DNA of 64,000 nt from CBDCYS01 sp965224215 (GCA_965224215.1 CBDCYS010000059.1:1-64000); one strand, 5' to 3'; counted from the stretch's first letter, positions 1-9,269 are shown. A program made the numbers and translations. Notes: a model not told the origin generated them from the letters alone.

Positions 1-672
1 GCCTACGAGCAGAAGTTGCAGGAGGAATTGGAGCAGCAGGACGACCAGGCGCTGCCGGACGAGGACTGTCCCGCGCATCCGAACCCGGCCAAGGAGAAGG
101 CCATCCGAGCCCGGGGAGAGCAGACGGTCCGCACCACGCTGTACCGCTACGCGGGGGCGGACCTGACGCGCATCGACGGCATCAGCGCGGGGGCGGCCCG
201 CACGATCATCACCGAGATCGGGCCGGACCTGTCGGCGTTCCCGACCGAGAAGCACTTCGTGAGCTGGATGGGCCTGGCGCCACGCCACGCGGTGTCGGGA
301 GGCAAGCCGCTACCGGGGAAGCAGCGCGGCCGGGGCATGGGAGCCACCCGCGTCTCGAACGCCCTGCGCATGGCCGCGACCTCGCTGATCCGATCCACGT
401 CCGCGCTGGGTGCCGCGCTACGCCGCAAGGCGCGGCACAAGGGGATGAAGACGGCGATTTTCGCCACCGCGCGCAAGTTGGCGACGCTGGTGTACCGCAT
501 GCTGTACTGGGGGCAAGACTACGTCGACGTGGGCGAGGCGGCCTATGAAGAGCGTTATCGCCAGCGCACCCTCGCCCACCTCAAAACAACCGCGAAGGAC
601 CTCGGATACCAACTCGTTTCCGATACCGCTTTCCCGACCATCCGAGGGCCTATTTCCGCACCCACAGCCTGA
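1..672 (+). CDS. IS110-family transposase, C-terminal part (runs off left edge)
   Basis: The frame is open from base 1 to a TGA at 670-672, so the gene enters from outside the window. The visible part matches the C-terminal IS116/IS110/IS902 domain (Transposase_20): a helix-hairpin-helix-like DGISAGAARTIITEIG, then FVSWMGLAPRH and a conserved GG.P.PGKQRGRGMGA stretch, then a basic helical tail. In this family the N-terminal RuvC-like DEDD catalytic domain comes first and lies outside the window. Nothing in the visible part is broken. Whether the whole element is intact cannot be judged here. Confidence 0.85.
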   Translation, partial: AYEQKLQEELEQQDDQALPDEDCPAHPNPAKEKAIRARGEQTVRTTLYRYAGADLTRIDGISAGAARTIITEIGPDLSAFPTEKHFVSWMGLAPRHAVSGGKPLPGKQRGRGMGATRVSNALRMAATSLIRSTSALGAALRRKARHKGMKTAIFATARKLATLVYRMLYWGQDYVDVGEAAYEERYRQRTLAHLKTTAKDLGYQLVSDTAFPTIRGPISAPTA

Positions 673-1161
673 AGTGTTTCACATCAGTCCCGCCCCCGGG
701 CGCTGCCCGGACCATTCCGATAAGAAACACGGCGCCCGCTGCTAAGCTGGTGTGCAGGCGCGGTTCCGGCAGTCACGCCCCGAAATTCATTGGTGCTACC
801 CATGCCCCAACATCAGTCTGGGTCCGGGCAGGCGATCATTCACTAGCGAGGTTTCTTCGGAAGCTCTCCTCCAAGCCAGCATTCACAGCCAGTGCCATCC
901 CGGGCCGGAACCCGTGCCCCGAGCCCTGCTCGGCGCAGCACAGGCGGAGCACCGCGGTCCCGTGCGGTCCGCTGGGTGGGGGTGGGTGTGCTCAGAGGGC
1001 CCTAAACAGTCCTAAACAGCCCTATTGTGTTTCAAGCCAGCCAGTACCCAGGAGTCGCTCAGGAGGCCAAAACGGGCGTTTTTCAGAAGGGGCGAATACT
1101 CGAGCCGTGGTAGATTGATCGCAGACCCCGGACGGGCGCGGCAGCGCGGGCCATAATCCCA
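673..1161. other. Intergenic stretch with no recognisable gene
   Basis: Several short open frames exist on both strands, but none resembles a known family or has a convincing ribosome-binding site. It is probably IS110 3' flank plus remnants of an earlier insertion. Confidence 0.5.
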
Positions 1162-1260
1162 GTGCCTGAGGAACTTAAAGCAGACATCAATATGCCTGTA
1201 GATTGGCTTACCGCGATCCACAAGCGTCAAAAAAAGAGCACTGAGGTAGTATCCGCATGA
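1162..1260 (+). CDS. Small ORF, or the tail of a truncated partner, overlapping the GHKL-nuclease gene
   Basis: A 32-codon frame from GTG 1162 ends at TGA 1258-1260. That stop overlaps the ATG of the next gene (1257) in an ATGA arrangement typical of translational coupling. The frame is open back to a TAG at 1111, so this may be the C-terminal remnant of a larger upstream gene whose 5' part was lost. The peptide is charged and ends KKSTEVVSA; no family is recognised. The overlap suggests the downstream gene once belonged to a two-gene operon. Confidence 0.4.
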   Translation: MPEELKADINMPVDWLTAIHKRQKKSTEVVSA

Positions 1261-3260
1261 GCAACATCAATATAAAACGTGCCATCGAGAACATCCGAGC
1301 CAAAACTACCGTCTACACGCCTGCCGTTGAGATGTTAGTCAACGCCATTCAAGCGATCGACGAGTCTCAACGGGCGGACGGGAAAGTTTCAGTCCGTGCA
1401 CTGCGGGACAGTCAAATGGAGATCGACGGTAGCCTGCCGGAGATTACTGGTTTCGAGATCCGCGATAACGGGATTGGTTTTACCGACGAACACCGTACTT
1501 CATTCGACACGCTATATACGGATCGTAGGATCACCGAGGGTGGCAAGGGCTTCGGTCGCTTCACTTGCCTCAAATACTTCGAGGACCTTCACGTCAAGAG
1601 TGTGTACAAGGAAGGCCGCTTGTTCAAGTCCCGCAGTTTCTTGATGGGTAAGGGCCACGACATTATCGTGCGCGAGAAGAAAAATGTGAGCGAAGACAAG
1701 GATACCGGCACCGTCGTCAGTTTAACCGACCTCAAAAAGGGGCCAACCTTCGATAAGAAACTTTCTACCGTCGCCAAAAACCTAGTAGAACGCCTTCTCC
1801 CGTTTTTCATCACGAAGGGCTATGAATGTCCGAAGATAATGCTTTCCGAGCACGACGGTAGCTCCCAGCTTCTCCTGAATGATTTCGTCAGCAACGAGCT
1901 TTCGGCGTTCATCCAGGAGATACCTGTCGACCAAAAAAGCTTTTCGTTGAAGGCGATCGAGAACGAGGAGAAATTCCTTGTCCGGATCTTCAAAATCTAT
2001 GCGCCTAGGAACCAAAAGAGCCGAATCAGTCTTGTCGCCCACAAGCGGGAGGTCTCAGGTTCGTCGCTCCAAAACTATATCCCGGAGTTCGAGGACGAAT
2101 TCTACGAGATAGACAACAACCAAGAGGATGAAAACAAACGCAATTACATTATCAAAGCCTATATATCTGGTCAGTATCTCGATCACAATGTGTCGCTGGA
2201 GCGCGGAGGGTTTGAGTTTGCCATGGAAAATGAATTACTCCTTGGCATCGCCCAGGTGGATATAGAGAAAAAAGCTGCATGTATCGCAAAAAATGCGGTT
2301 GGCTCGGACATCAGGCTCCGGCAAGAAAAGAAAAAGGAGCGCGTTCAATCCTACGTGGACGAAGAGGCGCCGTGGCATAAGAGCATTCTCAGCAAAATCG
2401 ACCTGAGCGGGATGCCCTACAATCCGACAAAAGAGGAAATCGAATCGTGTTTACAGAAGGAAAAGTTCGCGCAGGAGCTTGAAATCAAGAGTGACGTGGC
2501 AAGACTTCTGTCGGGGACAAACTTCGAAAACCTCAAGGACGACGTGGTAGGTATCGTCAGCAAGATATCTGGCACCAGCAAAGATGAGCTGATTCACTAT
2601 ATTGCACTTCGGAAAAAGATCCTTGATATCTTTGGGAAAAGCCTTGAAGTGGATGAATCAGGTGCTTATTCGTCCGAAGGTGTTGTCCACGACATTATAT
2701 TCCCGCGCAAAGGCGACACAGAAAGAACTTCCTTTGATGATCACAATCTCTGGATCGTGGATGAGCGTTTGAACTTTACAAACTATATCTCTTCTGATCT
2801 CCCTCTTGACGGAAACAACACCGAACGTCCGGACCTGCTGGTTTATAACAACCGCGTCCTCTTTCGTGGAGACAACGAAACTAGCAACCCGATCACGATC
2901 TTCGAGTTCAAGAAACCGCAACGGGACGATTTTGCGAATCCTTCCTCAAAGGATGACCCAGTTCAACAGATCATTCGCTACGTGAACGACATCCGCGACG
3001 GAGAACGCAAGACCCCACAAGGTCGCAAAATCCTGGTTGCTACGAACACTCCGTTTTATGGCTTTGTCGTGTGCGACCTAACACAAAAGGTGGAGACTTG
3101 GCTTGAGCGTGAAAAGGATTTCAAACCAATGCCAGACCGTCAAGGCTGGTACCAATGGAGAAGCAATATCAACCTCTATGTCGAGGTTATCAGTTGGGAC
3201 AAGGTGCTGAAGGACGCGGAGATGCGTAACAAGATCTTCTTCCAGAAGCTCGGCATCTAA
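1257..3260 (+). CDS. GHKL ATPase fused to a PD-(D/E)XK-like nuclease domain; candidate defence protein
   Basis: 667 aa. The N-terminus carries a Bergerat ATP-binding fold: N-box E25...N29 (EMLVNA), D70-N-G-I-G-F75, a glycine-rich lid GGKGFGRF at 95-102, and a later GTVVSL. There is no phospho-acceptor histidine domain, so it resembles the Hsp90/MORC/MutL type and not a signalling kinase. The C-terminal part shows D526 (RPDLLVY), then E550-F-K552 (IFEFKK), followed by a Q-rich helix VQQIIRYVNDI. This is the D...ExK pattern of PD-(D/E)XK nucleases. The middle, about 200-500, is charged and unassigned. The gene is AT-richer and lysine-richer than its neighbours and sits between IS elements, which suggests transfer. 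A role in restriction or antiphage defence is inferred from this architecture only; DNA repair is an alternative. Confidence 0.75.
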   Translation: MSNINIKRAIENIRAKTTVYTPAVEMLVNAIQAIDESQRADGKVSVRALRDSQMEIDGSLPEITGFEIRDNGIGFTDEHRTSFDTLYTDRRITEGGKGFGRFTCLKYFEDLHVKSVYKEGRLFKSRSFLMGKGHDIIVREKKNVSEDKDTGTVVSLTDLKKGPTFDKKLSTVAKNLVERLLPFFITKGYECPKIMLSEHDGSSQLLLNDFVSNELSAFIQEIPVDQKSFSLKAIENEEKFLVRIFKIYAPRNQKSRISLVAHKREVSGSSLQNYIPEFEDEFYEIDNNQEDENKRNYIIKAYISGQYLDHNVSLERGGFEFAMENELLLGIAQVDIEKKAACIAKNAVGSDIRLRQEKKKERVQSYVDEEAPWHKSILSKIDLSGMPYNPTKEEIESCLQKEKFAQELEIKSDVARLLSGTNFENLKDDVVGIVSKISGTSKDELIHYIALRKKILDIFGKSLEVDESGAYSSEGVVHDIIFPRKGDTERTSFDDHNLWIVDERLNFTNYISSDLPLDGNNTERPDLLVYNNRVLFRGDNETSNPITIFEFKKPQRDDFANPSSKDDPVQQIIRYVNDIRDGERKTPQGRKILVATNTPFYGFVVCDLTQKVETWLEREKDFKPMPDRQGWYQWRSNINLYVEVISWDKVLKDAEMRNKIFFQKLGI

Positions 3261-3397
3261 CCTTCGAGAATGATACCCGAAAGTAGCCAAGCCAAAATGG
3301 AAGGGAGTGAGGGAAAAGGTGGGCAACTTGGTCAGCGCCGTAGTCAGAACTCGCAGATCGTCCGTGTGTTGCCCTGCTTTGATCCTGGGCGTTCTAG

Positions 3398-5118
3398 CCC
3401 GACCTTCTCAAGAGTCTTAGATTCGGAGGCGTTTTGTCCATTTGGGGTGGATGGATAGCCTGGCAATGTTGCGTGGGGCGTCGGATCCGGGCAGATGCCT
3501 GGTAAGGGTCGCCAGATCCGCGGTTGTTGGGGCTTCTTTTCGCTTGAAACCCGCCCTGCAGACACACTGGTCCCCGGCGACCTTTTACGGGGCTCGAGAC
3601 GATGGCTGGAGTGCAGCTGCTAACAGCGCAGGGGCAGGCTCTGGAGACGGGCCAACACCTGCCCGAAGAGGCCCGCTTCAGGGAAGCCCTCGTCGAACGA
3701 CAGCCGCACGGCCCGCACGCTGACCCGGATCCGCACGCCGATCTTGAGCAGCTTCAGGCGGATCGTGCCGCATTGCGCCCGCGCCAGCCGCGTGCCCGAC
3801 AGGCCCCAGCGCCGCAGTAACTCCAGCAGCGCGTAGGCGAACGAGGCGAAATACAGGCGCAACTGGTTGGCCCGCATCGTCTGCGCCGAGGTGCGATCGG
3901 CGAACAGCGCCAGCTGCTGTTCCTTGATGCGGTTCTCCATATCGCCCCGCGCGCAGTACACCTCCTCGTAGAGCGCGCGCGCCGCCATCCGCTCGGCCCC
4001 CAGCGACGTCACCACGAAGCGCGGGTTGGCCCCCCGCGGCAAATGCTCCGCCTTGCCGATCACGCGCCGCTCGCGGCTCCAGCTGTCCAGCGTCCGGTAG
4101 CGGAAGTCCTTGAACACCCGCGCCGCCTGCCCCGTCTGCTCGCATTCCTGCCGGGCCCGCTCCATCTCCGGGGCCAGGCTCCGTTTCAAGCGCGGGTTCT
4201 GCGCGATTCCCAGCACATACTCCACCCCCTGCGCCTCGCACCAGGCCAGCAATTCGTCGCGGCAGAACCCGCTGTCCCCGCGCAGCCAGATCTCGACCCC
4301 AGGCCAGCGCTGCCGGATCCGCCCCACGATGCGCTCCAGCTCCTCCACCGTGCCATCCGCCGCGTCCCGGTCCGCCGTCCGCAGGCGCGCCCCCAGCAAC
4401 TGCTGGCCGCAGAAGATATAGAGCGGCAAGTAACAGTAGCTGCGATAGTACCCATGGAAGAAGCGGCCTTCCTGGCGGCCGTGCAGGGGATCGTCCGTCG
4501 CGTCCACGTCCAGCACGATGCGCTCCGGCTGCTCCCCGTGCCAGTCCAGGAACAGGTCCACCAGCAGGGCATCCAGCCGCGCGGTGTCCGCCACGATCTT
4601 CTTGTAGCGTTCCCCGGCGTCCAGCGCCGGCCCCGTCAGCTCCATCCGGTTCAGCGTGCTCTTGCCCGGCGGCAAACGCTCCCAGCTCGCCCTGCGCCGG
4701 CCCCGTCCCACCGCCCCGCACAGCAGCGACCACAGCTTGCTCTGGCGCAACGTGTCGTGATCAATCAAGTCCTCGTAGCCCAGCGCCAGCCCCAGCACGC
4801 GCGCCGCCACCAGCACTTCCACCGGATGCTGCGTCCGCTGCGGGTCGCGGTGATCCCGGAAACACGCACTCAACCGCCGGAACAGCCCCGTCCGCAGCGC
4901 CAGCTCCCGCAGCAGCAGCCCGCCGCCATCCGACCCGAGTTCCCCACCGTCAAACCGACCGACTACACGCTGCCTTCGAAAGCGCTCGAATTCCAGTCGT
5001 TCGGTGGTACACTCTGTAGTCATAAGGTCGTCGTCCTGTTACGTGGTAAGTTGTTCATAATAAACCAATTATACCACAAGACACGGCCTTATACCCTACC
5101 GCTCTTGAGAAATCCGGG
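3398..5118 (-). mobile_element. IS1380-family element, copy A (1721 bp, intact)
   Basis: The ends read CCCGACCTTCTCA on the left and, on the opposite strand, CCCGGATTTCTCA. Both are directly flanked by CTAG (3394-3397 and 5119-5122), read as a 4-bp target duplication. Copy B at 40484-42204 has the same length and the same CTAG flanks in the opposite orientation. Homology between the copies stops at these ends, which confirms the boundaries. Confidence 0.9.
3620..5023 (-). CDS. IS1380-family DDE transposase (copy A)
   Basis: 467 aa, full length for the family. It begins near RFDGGELGSDGGGLLLREL and carries the conserved IVLDVDATDDPLHG block (first catalytic Asp region), LRGDSGFCRDELL (second Asp region) and YCARGDMENRIKEQQL (Glu region). 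It differs from copy B (40579-41982) at only a few residues, which points to recent duplication within this genome. The start ATG lies about 95 bp inside the element end. Large overlapping frames in this region, such as 3678-4733 on the same strand, are composition shadows. Confidence 0.95.
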   Translation of the reverse strand: MTTECTTERLEFERFRRQRVVGRFDGGELGSDGGGLLLRELALRTGLFRRLSACFRDHRDPQRTQHPVEVLVAARVLGLALGYEDLIDHDTLRQSKLWSLLCGAVGRGRRRASWERLPPGKSTLNRMELTGPALDAGERYKKIVADTARLDALLVDLFLDWHGEQPERIVLDVDATDDPLHGRQEGRFFHGYYRSYCYLPLYIFCGQQLLGARLRTADRDAADGTVEELERIVGRIRQRWPGVEIWLRGDSGFCRDELLAWCEAQGVEYVLGIAQNPRLKRSLAPEMERARQECEQTGQAARVFKDFRYRTLDSWSRERRVIGKAEHLPRGANPRFVVTSLGAERMAARALYEEVYCARGDMENRIKEQQLALFADRTSAQTMRANQLRLYFASFAYALLELLRRWGLSGTRLARAQCGTIRLKLLKIGVRIRVSVRAVRLSFDEGFPEAGLFGQVLARLQSLPLRC

Positions 5119-5136
5119 CTAGTCAGCGTTGAATTG

Positions 5137-5166
5137 TTGACACTCTACAGCTCCACCCCATACCAT
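5137..5166 (+). promoter_or_regulatory. Possible sigma70-type promoter
   Basis: TTGACA at 5137-5142, an 18-nt spacer, then TACCAT at 5161-5166, immediately outside the IS1380 end and upstream of the secreted repeat protein at 5271. The -10 match is weak. Confidence 0.4.
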
Positions 5167-5270
5167 GGGTTGTCGTGAGATTCCCGCTGGAGGGAATGGT
5201 TGGATCGCATCCGACAGTTCAGGGCGGCATGCCACCTTGGTGGAGTCCCGATGTGGAGGTATAGAGCGTC

Positions 5271-6362
5271 ATGAAGCGCGTGATTGGCTTGGGGATAGTC
5301 CTTCTAGCTCTATGCGGCGTTGACCGCACTGTTCCGATTCTCTGCGGTCAGTCTACGCAGAGTCCGTTGAGATACGAAGTGCTTGAAGCTTCGGATGACT
5401 CTAGCCTGGAGTCTGAACTGAACCACGCAGGTGAGGACGGATTGCGCTTTCACTCAGTAATCCAACGCGCGGCATATCTGACACTCGCGGGGCCTCATCA
5501 AACCCCGTATATCAACATGACACGAGCAATCGTGGTCAGTGGATTTCAACCCGGTCGGTATCGTTACCGAGTGATATCAGCTTCTTGGCCAGCAACTACA
5601 AAGGATACGGAGGATGAGGCAGCCGAATATCTAGCCAAGCAACTCAATGACAGTCTAATGGGACAATTGGGACAGGCAGCCGAAGATGGATTCTATTATC
5701 CCGGCCAGGCTATACATTTTAGGGCTGACCTGAATGAGGGTTCTAGGCTCCATCCGTTCGCCGGAATCAACGTCATTCTCGAAAGGGACAATATAGAGGA
5801 AGAAGGTACCCGTGAGTACCGGTTAGGTGCGTTCAAGGTTCTAATTGCCGCACGAGCCAAGACGATGGAACGTGAACTCAACGAAGCAGCCATGAGCAAT
5901 TTTCATTTGCAGGCGGTAACCCCGATATTGAGCGTACATTACAAGCTTTCGTCGGCCAGCAGGATTATCGCCCTCCTTGCACATGACGAATCCCGACAGT
6001 CAAAATATCGTGTGATTCGAGGCACTAACAATGTGAAGAAGATATCCCTGCCTGGCCTTCCTAACAGGAAAAAAACTCAAAACATGCTAAATGCCTTGTC
6101 CTCTGAAGGGTTCCGATATCGCGCCCACGTTGGTGCCATGCTTGGGAACATCATGATATTTTACGAGCGCGACGCTGCCGCTCATGACGGATCCAGATCG
6201 GCAGATCATCTTGTCAGGACGCTCCCTAGTCGAAAGAACGAGTTCATGCCGATACACGCATTGACGCAGGCGCTTGCTGAATTCAGTGGTGACGGTTATC
6301 GTCTCTTGGGTGTGTCACAAGACAGCGATCTGGGAGTCTTTGCTCTTCTATCCAGCCCGTAA
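5271..6362 (+). CDS. Secreted protein with tandem DUF4177-like repeats, function unknown
   Basis: 363 aa with an N-terminal signal peptide (MKRVIGLGIVLLALCGV, cleavage near residue 25). GGAGG lies about 11 nt before the ATG. The mature part is built from roughly four or five units of 65-80 residues with a shared pattern: a YxVL/YRVI-type start strand, then a helix with LESELNxAGEDG-like sequence, then a strand ending in hydrophobics plus ERD. Examples are LESELNHAGEDGLRF, LGQAAEDGFYY, MERELNEAAMSNF, MLNALSSEGFRYR and LAEFSGDGYRLL. This resembles the short DUF4177 fold repeated in tandem. The stop codon falls near a possible IS end, so the C-terminus may be slightly altered. No enzymatic motif is visible. 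Confidence 0.7.
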   Translation: MKRVIGLGIVLLALCGVDRTVPILCGQSTQSPLRYEVLEASDDSSLESELNHAGEDGLRFHSVIQRAAYLTLAGPHQTPYINMTRAIVVSGFQPGRYRYRVISASWPATTKDTEDEAAEYLAKQLNDSLMGQLGQAAEDGFYYPGQAIHFRADLNEGSRLHPFAGINVILERDNIEEEGTREYRLGAFKVLIAARAKTMERELNEAAMSNFHLQAVTPILSVHYKLSSASRIIALLAHDESRQSKYRVIRGTNNVKKISLPGLPNRKKTQNMLNALSSEGFRYRAHVGAMLGNIMIFYERDAAAHDGSRSADHLVRTLPSRKNEFMPIHALTQALAEFSGDGYRLLGVSQDSDLGVFALLSSP

Positions 6363-6427
6363 ATGAGCGGCAGAATGCCTTGACTTCTCGGCTCGCCACA
6401 TCGCTCCAGTCCGGCCGTCTGTGACGC

Positions 6428-7150
6428 TCATCCCGGGCAACCCCTTGGCCTCCGATCCGTCAGCCGCCTCGCGATGCTCTCGAAGAGTTCCCTGTGCGGG
6501 TACGTCGAGGAGAAACGCAGCCATACCTTGCGCGCCGTCACCCTCACCGCCACGGCCACCTTCAGGATCCTGCTCCGGATCGTGCCGCTTTGGGCCCGCG
6601 CCAGCGGACTGCCCGCCAGCCCGTAGCGGCGCATGATCAGCAGCAGCGTGCCGACGAACACCGCAAAGTACATCCGCAGCTGGTTCGCCCGCATCGTCGC
6701 CGTCGATGTGCGGTCCGCGAACAGATCCAGCTGTTGCTCCTTGATCCGGTTCTCCATCTCGCCGCGGGCGCAGTACAGTTCCTCGTACAGCTGCCTGCCC
6801 GCCACTTCCTCCCGGCTCAAGCTGGTGACCACGAAGCGCGGGTTCGCACCGCGCTGGCCTGGCAGCCACTCCGCCTTGCCCGCTTGCCGCAGCTGCCTGC
6901 GAATCTGGCCCAGCAAACGACTGTTCCGCGCCAGGCCCAACACATAGTCCACTCCCCGCTGCTCGCACCAGGTCATGAGCGTGTCCCGGCAAAAACCGGC
7001 GTCCCCGCGCACCATGATCGCTACCTGCGGCCAGCGCTGCCGGTAGCGCCGCACGAGCCGCTCCAATTCCGCGACCGTCCCCTCCGCTGCCTCCGCCTGC
7101 GCCGTCCGCAGGCTCGCACACAGCACATGCTCTCCGCACGTGATGTACAG
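6428..7150 (-). pseudogene. IS1380-family transposase, C-terminal half (split gene)
   Basis: Translation from about 7150 down to 6428 begins LYITCGEHVLCASLRTA and carries VRGDAGFCRDTLM and YCARGEMENRIKEQQL. These match the second half of the intact IS1380 transposases in this window, though the sequence is clearly a different, older subfamily. The N-terminal half lies at 9330-9935 and ends GYYRHYCYLPL, exactly where this half begins. The intact copies read GYYRSYCYLPLYIFCG across the same point. The two halves are therefore one gene interrupted by the insertion at 7151-9329. Confidence 0.9.
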
Positions 7151-7385
7151 CGTGGAGTATCTACGAAGTTTCGGACTATTTGGGCTGTGGCAGCTATGGC
7201 AGTCGAGTGGTCCCGGAGGTCGAGTGCACTTCATGATTGCTGAGAAGAGCAGCGATGTCAAGGTCCAGCGGGTGTCCAGGCTCGCTGAAAGCAAGACCCG
7301 GTGTTGTATTTCACATGATTTCGGCGGATTTTACCAAATTATTCCATGCATTCGTCCGGCCGTTGTTCAAATTAAGGTCGCTCAC

Positions 7386-7501
7386 GGCTGCCCGGCGACA
7401 ATTAGAATTTTTATTCTGGGCCGCGCGGTGCAAGCGTGGCAGAGGGAGTCCGGAGGGCGACCAATGCCGCCCGCTATGGAAGCAAAAGGGGCAAGATCTA
7501 C
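7386..7501 (+). repeat. ~116-bp dispersed repeat, partner inverted at 46751-46870
   Basis: Aligned by eye, the two copies share about 85% of bases, starting GGCTGCCCGGCGACAATTAG here. In one frame both encode a similar peptide containing YSGPRGA...AEG.RRATN and KRGKIY. In the partner copy that frame continues to ...TDLQLVFEFAS-stop, which resembles an outer-membrane beta-barrel C-terminus. It may be a decayed receptor tail or an element end. Confidence 0.55.
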
Positions 7502-7586
7502 CATACGGGAAAGGGGTAACAGGGGGCAGGGCCTCTCCCCCTAAGACTGAGTAGTGAGTGGGTGGGATGGGGTTGATTTGGAGGAG

Positions 7587-7628
7587 GTGCCGGGGGGCAG
7601 GGGGACGAGTCCCCCTGCCCCCCGGCAC
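7587..7628. repeat. Perfect 19-bp inverted repeat (hairpin)
   Basis: The arms at 7587-7605 and 7610-7628 are exactly complementary around a 4-nt loop (CGAG), almost all G/C, with no T-tract. It could be a palindromic repeat element; an intrinsic terminator is unlikely without the U-run. Confidence 0.7.
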
Positions 7629-8058
7629 GTTTGTGGTCTCGCGCGTCTGCTCGGCCCTGTAACTGACTGCGTCCAGCTCCAGGATCTCTGCATGATGCAC
7701 GGCATCAAGAAGTCTCCCGTGAGGCCAGCAGGAAGCTGCGTTCAAGGGGCGGAACCCGTTCTGCTTGCAGGCTTTCCAGAGGCTGAAGCCGCAGTCAAGC
7801 TCGCTGCCTGTAACTCTTTCCTGCAGTAGCGAATGAATCCAAAAAAGCACCTCGGCCTGCACCGCTGTGTCTTGGTTGGTGAAGCGTCGGCGGGCTCAGC
7901 TGGAGAGCAACCCGCGCAGGAATAGCCAGCGGGGAACTCATCGACAGATGGCCCTCGGGGCGTCCGGCTGCTGACCGGGCGCCCGTTTCGCCCACCCGGC
8001 CTGTCGATAGATTCCCCTATGCCTCCAAAAACTCCGCGGGGGCGGGGGCTGGCCCTCG

Positions 8059-8883
8059 CTACGTTGCGGCCACGCGCGCCTCGCTCCAGGAACGCTCGAA
8101 TTCCACGGGAGCCACGTAGCCCAGCGCCGAGTGGCGCCGGCGGCGGTTGTAGAAGCCCTCCAGGAAACGGAAGATCTCCGTCTTCGCCTCCTCCCGGTTC
8201 GTCAGCCGCACGCGCTGCAGCAGCTCGCATTCGACCGTAGCGAAAAAACTTTCCGCCAGCGCATTGTCGTAACAGTCACCTACCGTGCCCATCGAACGCA
8301 GGATGTCGGCTTGGTCGCAGCGTGCGGCGACCGCCAGCGCCGTGTACTGGGTGCCATGGTCGGAATGGAACACGACCTTGCGCGGTGCCCGCGTGTCGAT
8401 CGCCATCTGCAGTGCCTCCAGCACGAGTGCGGCCGTCTGGCGCGCGCTCATGGCCCAGCCCACCACCTTGCGGCTGAACACGTCCAGCACCGTGGCTAGA
8501 TACAGAAACCCTTCCACTGTAGGCACATACGTGATGTCCGCCACCCACAGCCGGTTCGGCTCCGACGCTTCGAAGCAGCGCTCCACGCGGTCCGGGGCGA
8601 CCGTCGCCTGGCGGTCCGACTGCGTTGTCGAGACCCGCCGCCGCCGCGTCACTCCTTGCAGCCCGCTGGCGCGCATCAGCCGCGCCACCCGCTGCCACGA
8701 AATTACCACGCCTTGCGCCCGCAGTTCCGCGTGCACCCGCCGTGACCCGTAGATCCCCTGTGACTGCTCGTGAATCTCCGCGATGCGACCCGACAGGATT
8801 GCATTCTCTTGCGCCCGGCGGCTGCTCGGCCGCCGGCGCCACGCGTAGTACCCGCTGGTGGAGACCGCCAGCACCCGGCACAT
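8059..8883 (-). CDS. IS3-family transposase OrfB (integrase core)
   Basis: At least 274 aa. It contains the rve integrase fold with an intact DDE triad: ADITYVP, FHSDHGTQY and ALAESFFATVE. The frame continues upstream of the listed ATG (YEFVRAHQAQYPITCMCR...), so the natural product probably begins earlier or arises by a programmed frameshift from OrfA, as is usual in IS3. It is about 70-75% similar by eye to the OrfB at 58080-58949. Confidence 0.9.
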   Translation of the reverse strand: MCRVLAVSTSGYYAWRRRPSSRRAQENAILSGRIAEIHEQSQGIYGSRRVHAELRAQGVVISWQRVARLMRASGLQGVTRRRRVSTTQSDRQATVAPDRVERCFEASEPNRLWVADITYVPTVEGFLYLATVLDVFSRKVVGWAMSARQTAALVLEALQMAIDTRAPRKVVFHSDHGTQYTALAVAARCDQADILRSMGTVGDCYDNALAESFFATVECELLQRVRLTNREEAKTEIFRFLEGFYNRRRRHSALGYVAPVEFERSWSEARVAAT

Positions 8884-8915
8884 GCACGTAATCGGATATT
8901 GGGCCTGGTGCGCTC

Positions 8916-9269
8916 TTACGAACTCGTAGATCCGGACGGAATCGAGTCGGTCTCCCGAGCGAACCAGGCCGCGGCTTTTGACAGGATCTCCCGCTCCATG
9001 CGTAGCTGCCGAACCTCGCGCCGCAGCCGTGCCAGCTCGTCCTGGTCCTTGCTGCGCAGCCCGTCCGTGCGGCTGCCTTGATCCAGCTCCGCCTGCTTCA
9101 CCCAGCGCCGCACTGATTCCCGCGAAATCTCGAATTCGCGCGCGATCTGCGTTGCGCTGCGGTCACCGACTTGTGCCAGCTTCACGACCTGCTCCTTGAA
9201 GTCCTTCGGATAGGCCTTCACATTCACTTGTTTGCTCATTGTTTCTGTACTCCTTTGGCCCCGGCTCAC
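8916..9269 (-). CDS. IS3-family OrfA (helix-turn-helix)
   Basis: 117 aa from the listed start. The likely functional start is the internal Met at MSKQVNVKAYPKDFKEQV. It carries a helix-turn-helix (DRSATQIAREFEISRESVRRWV) and a C-terminal leucine-zipper-like helix (ELARLRREVRQLRMEREIL) that mediates multimerisation in this family. The end runs into the region where OrfB begins, consistent with translational frameshifting. Confidence 0.88.
   Translation of the reverse strand: MSRGQRSTETMSKQVNVKAYPKDFKEQVVKLAQVGDRSATQIAREFEISRESVRRWVKQAELDQGSRTDGLRSKDQDELARLRREVRQLRMEREILSKAAAWFARETDSIPSGSTSS

Noticed and set aside
3678..4733. Long overlapping frames opposite or inside the transposases (also 25703-26971, 26280-27416, 40881-41924, 57855-58880)
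   Set aside because: They are Gly/Ala/Arg-rich shadows of GC-rich genes with no domain content; the real transposase frames carry all catalytic motifs.
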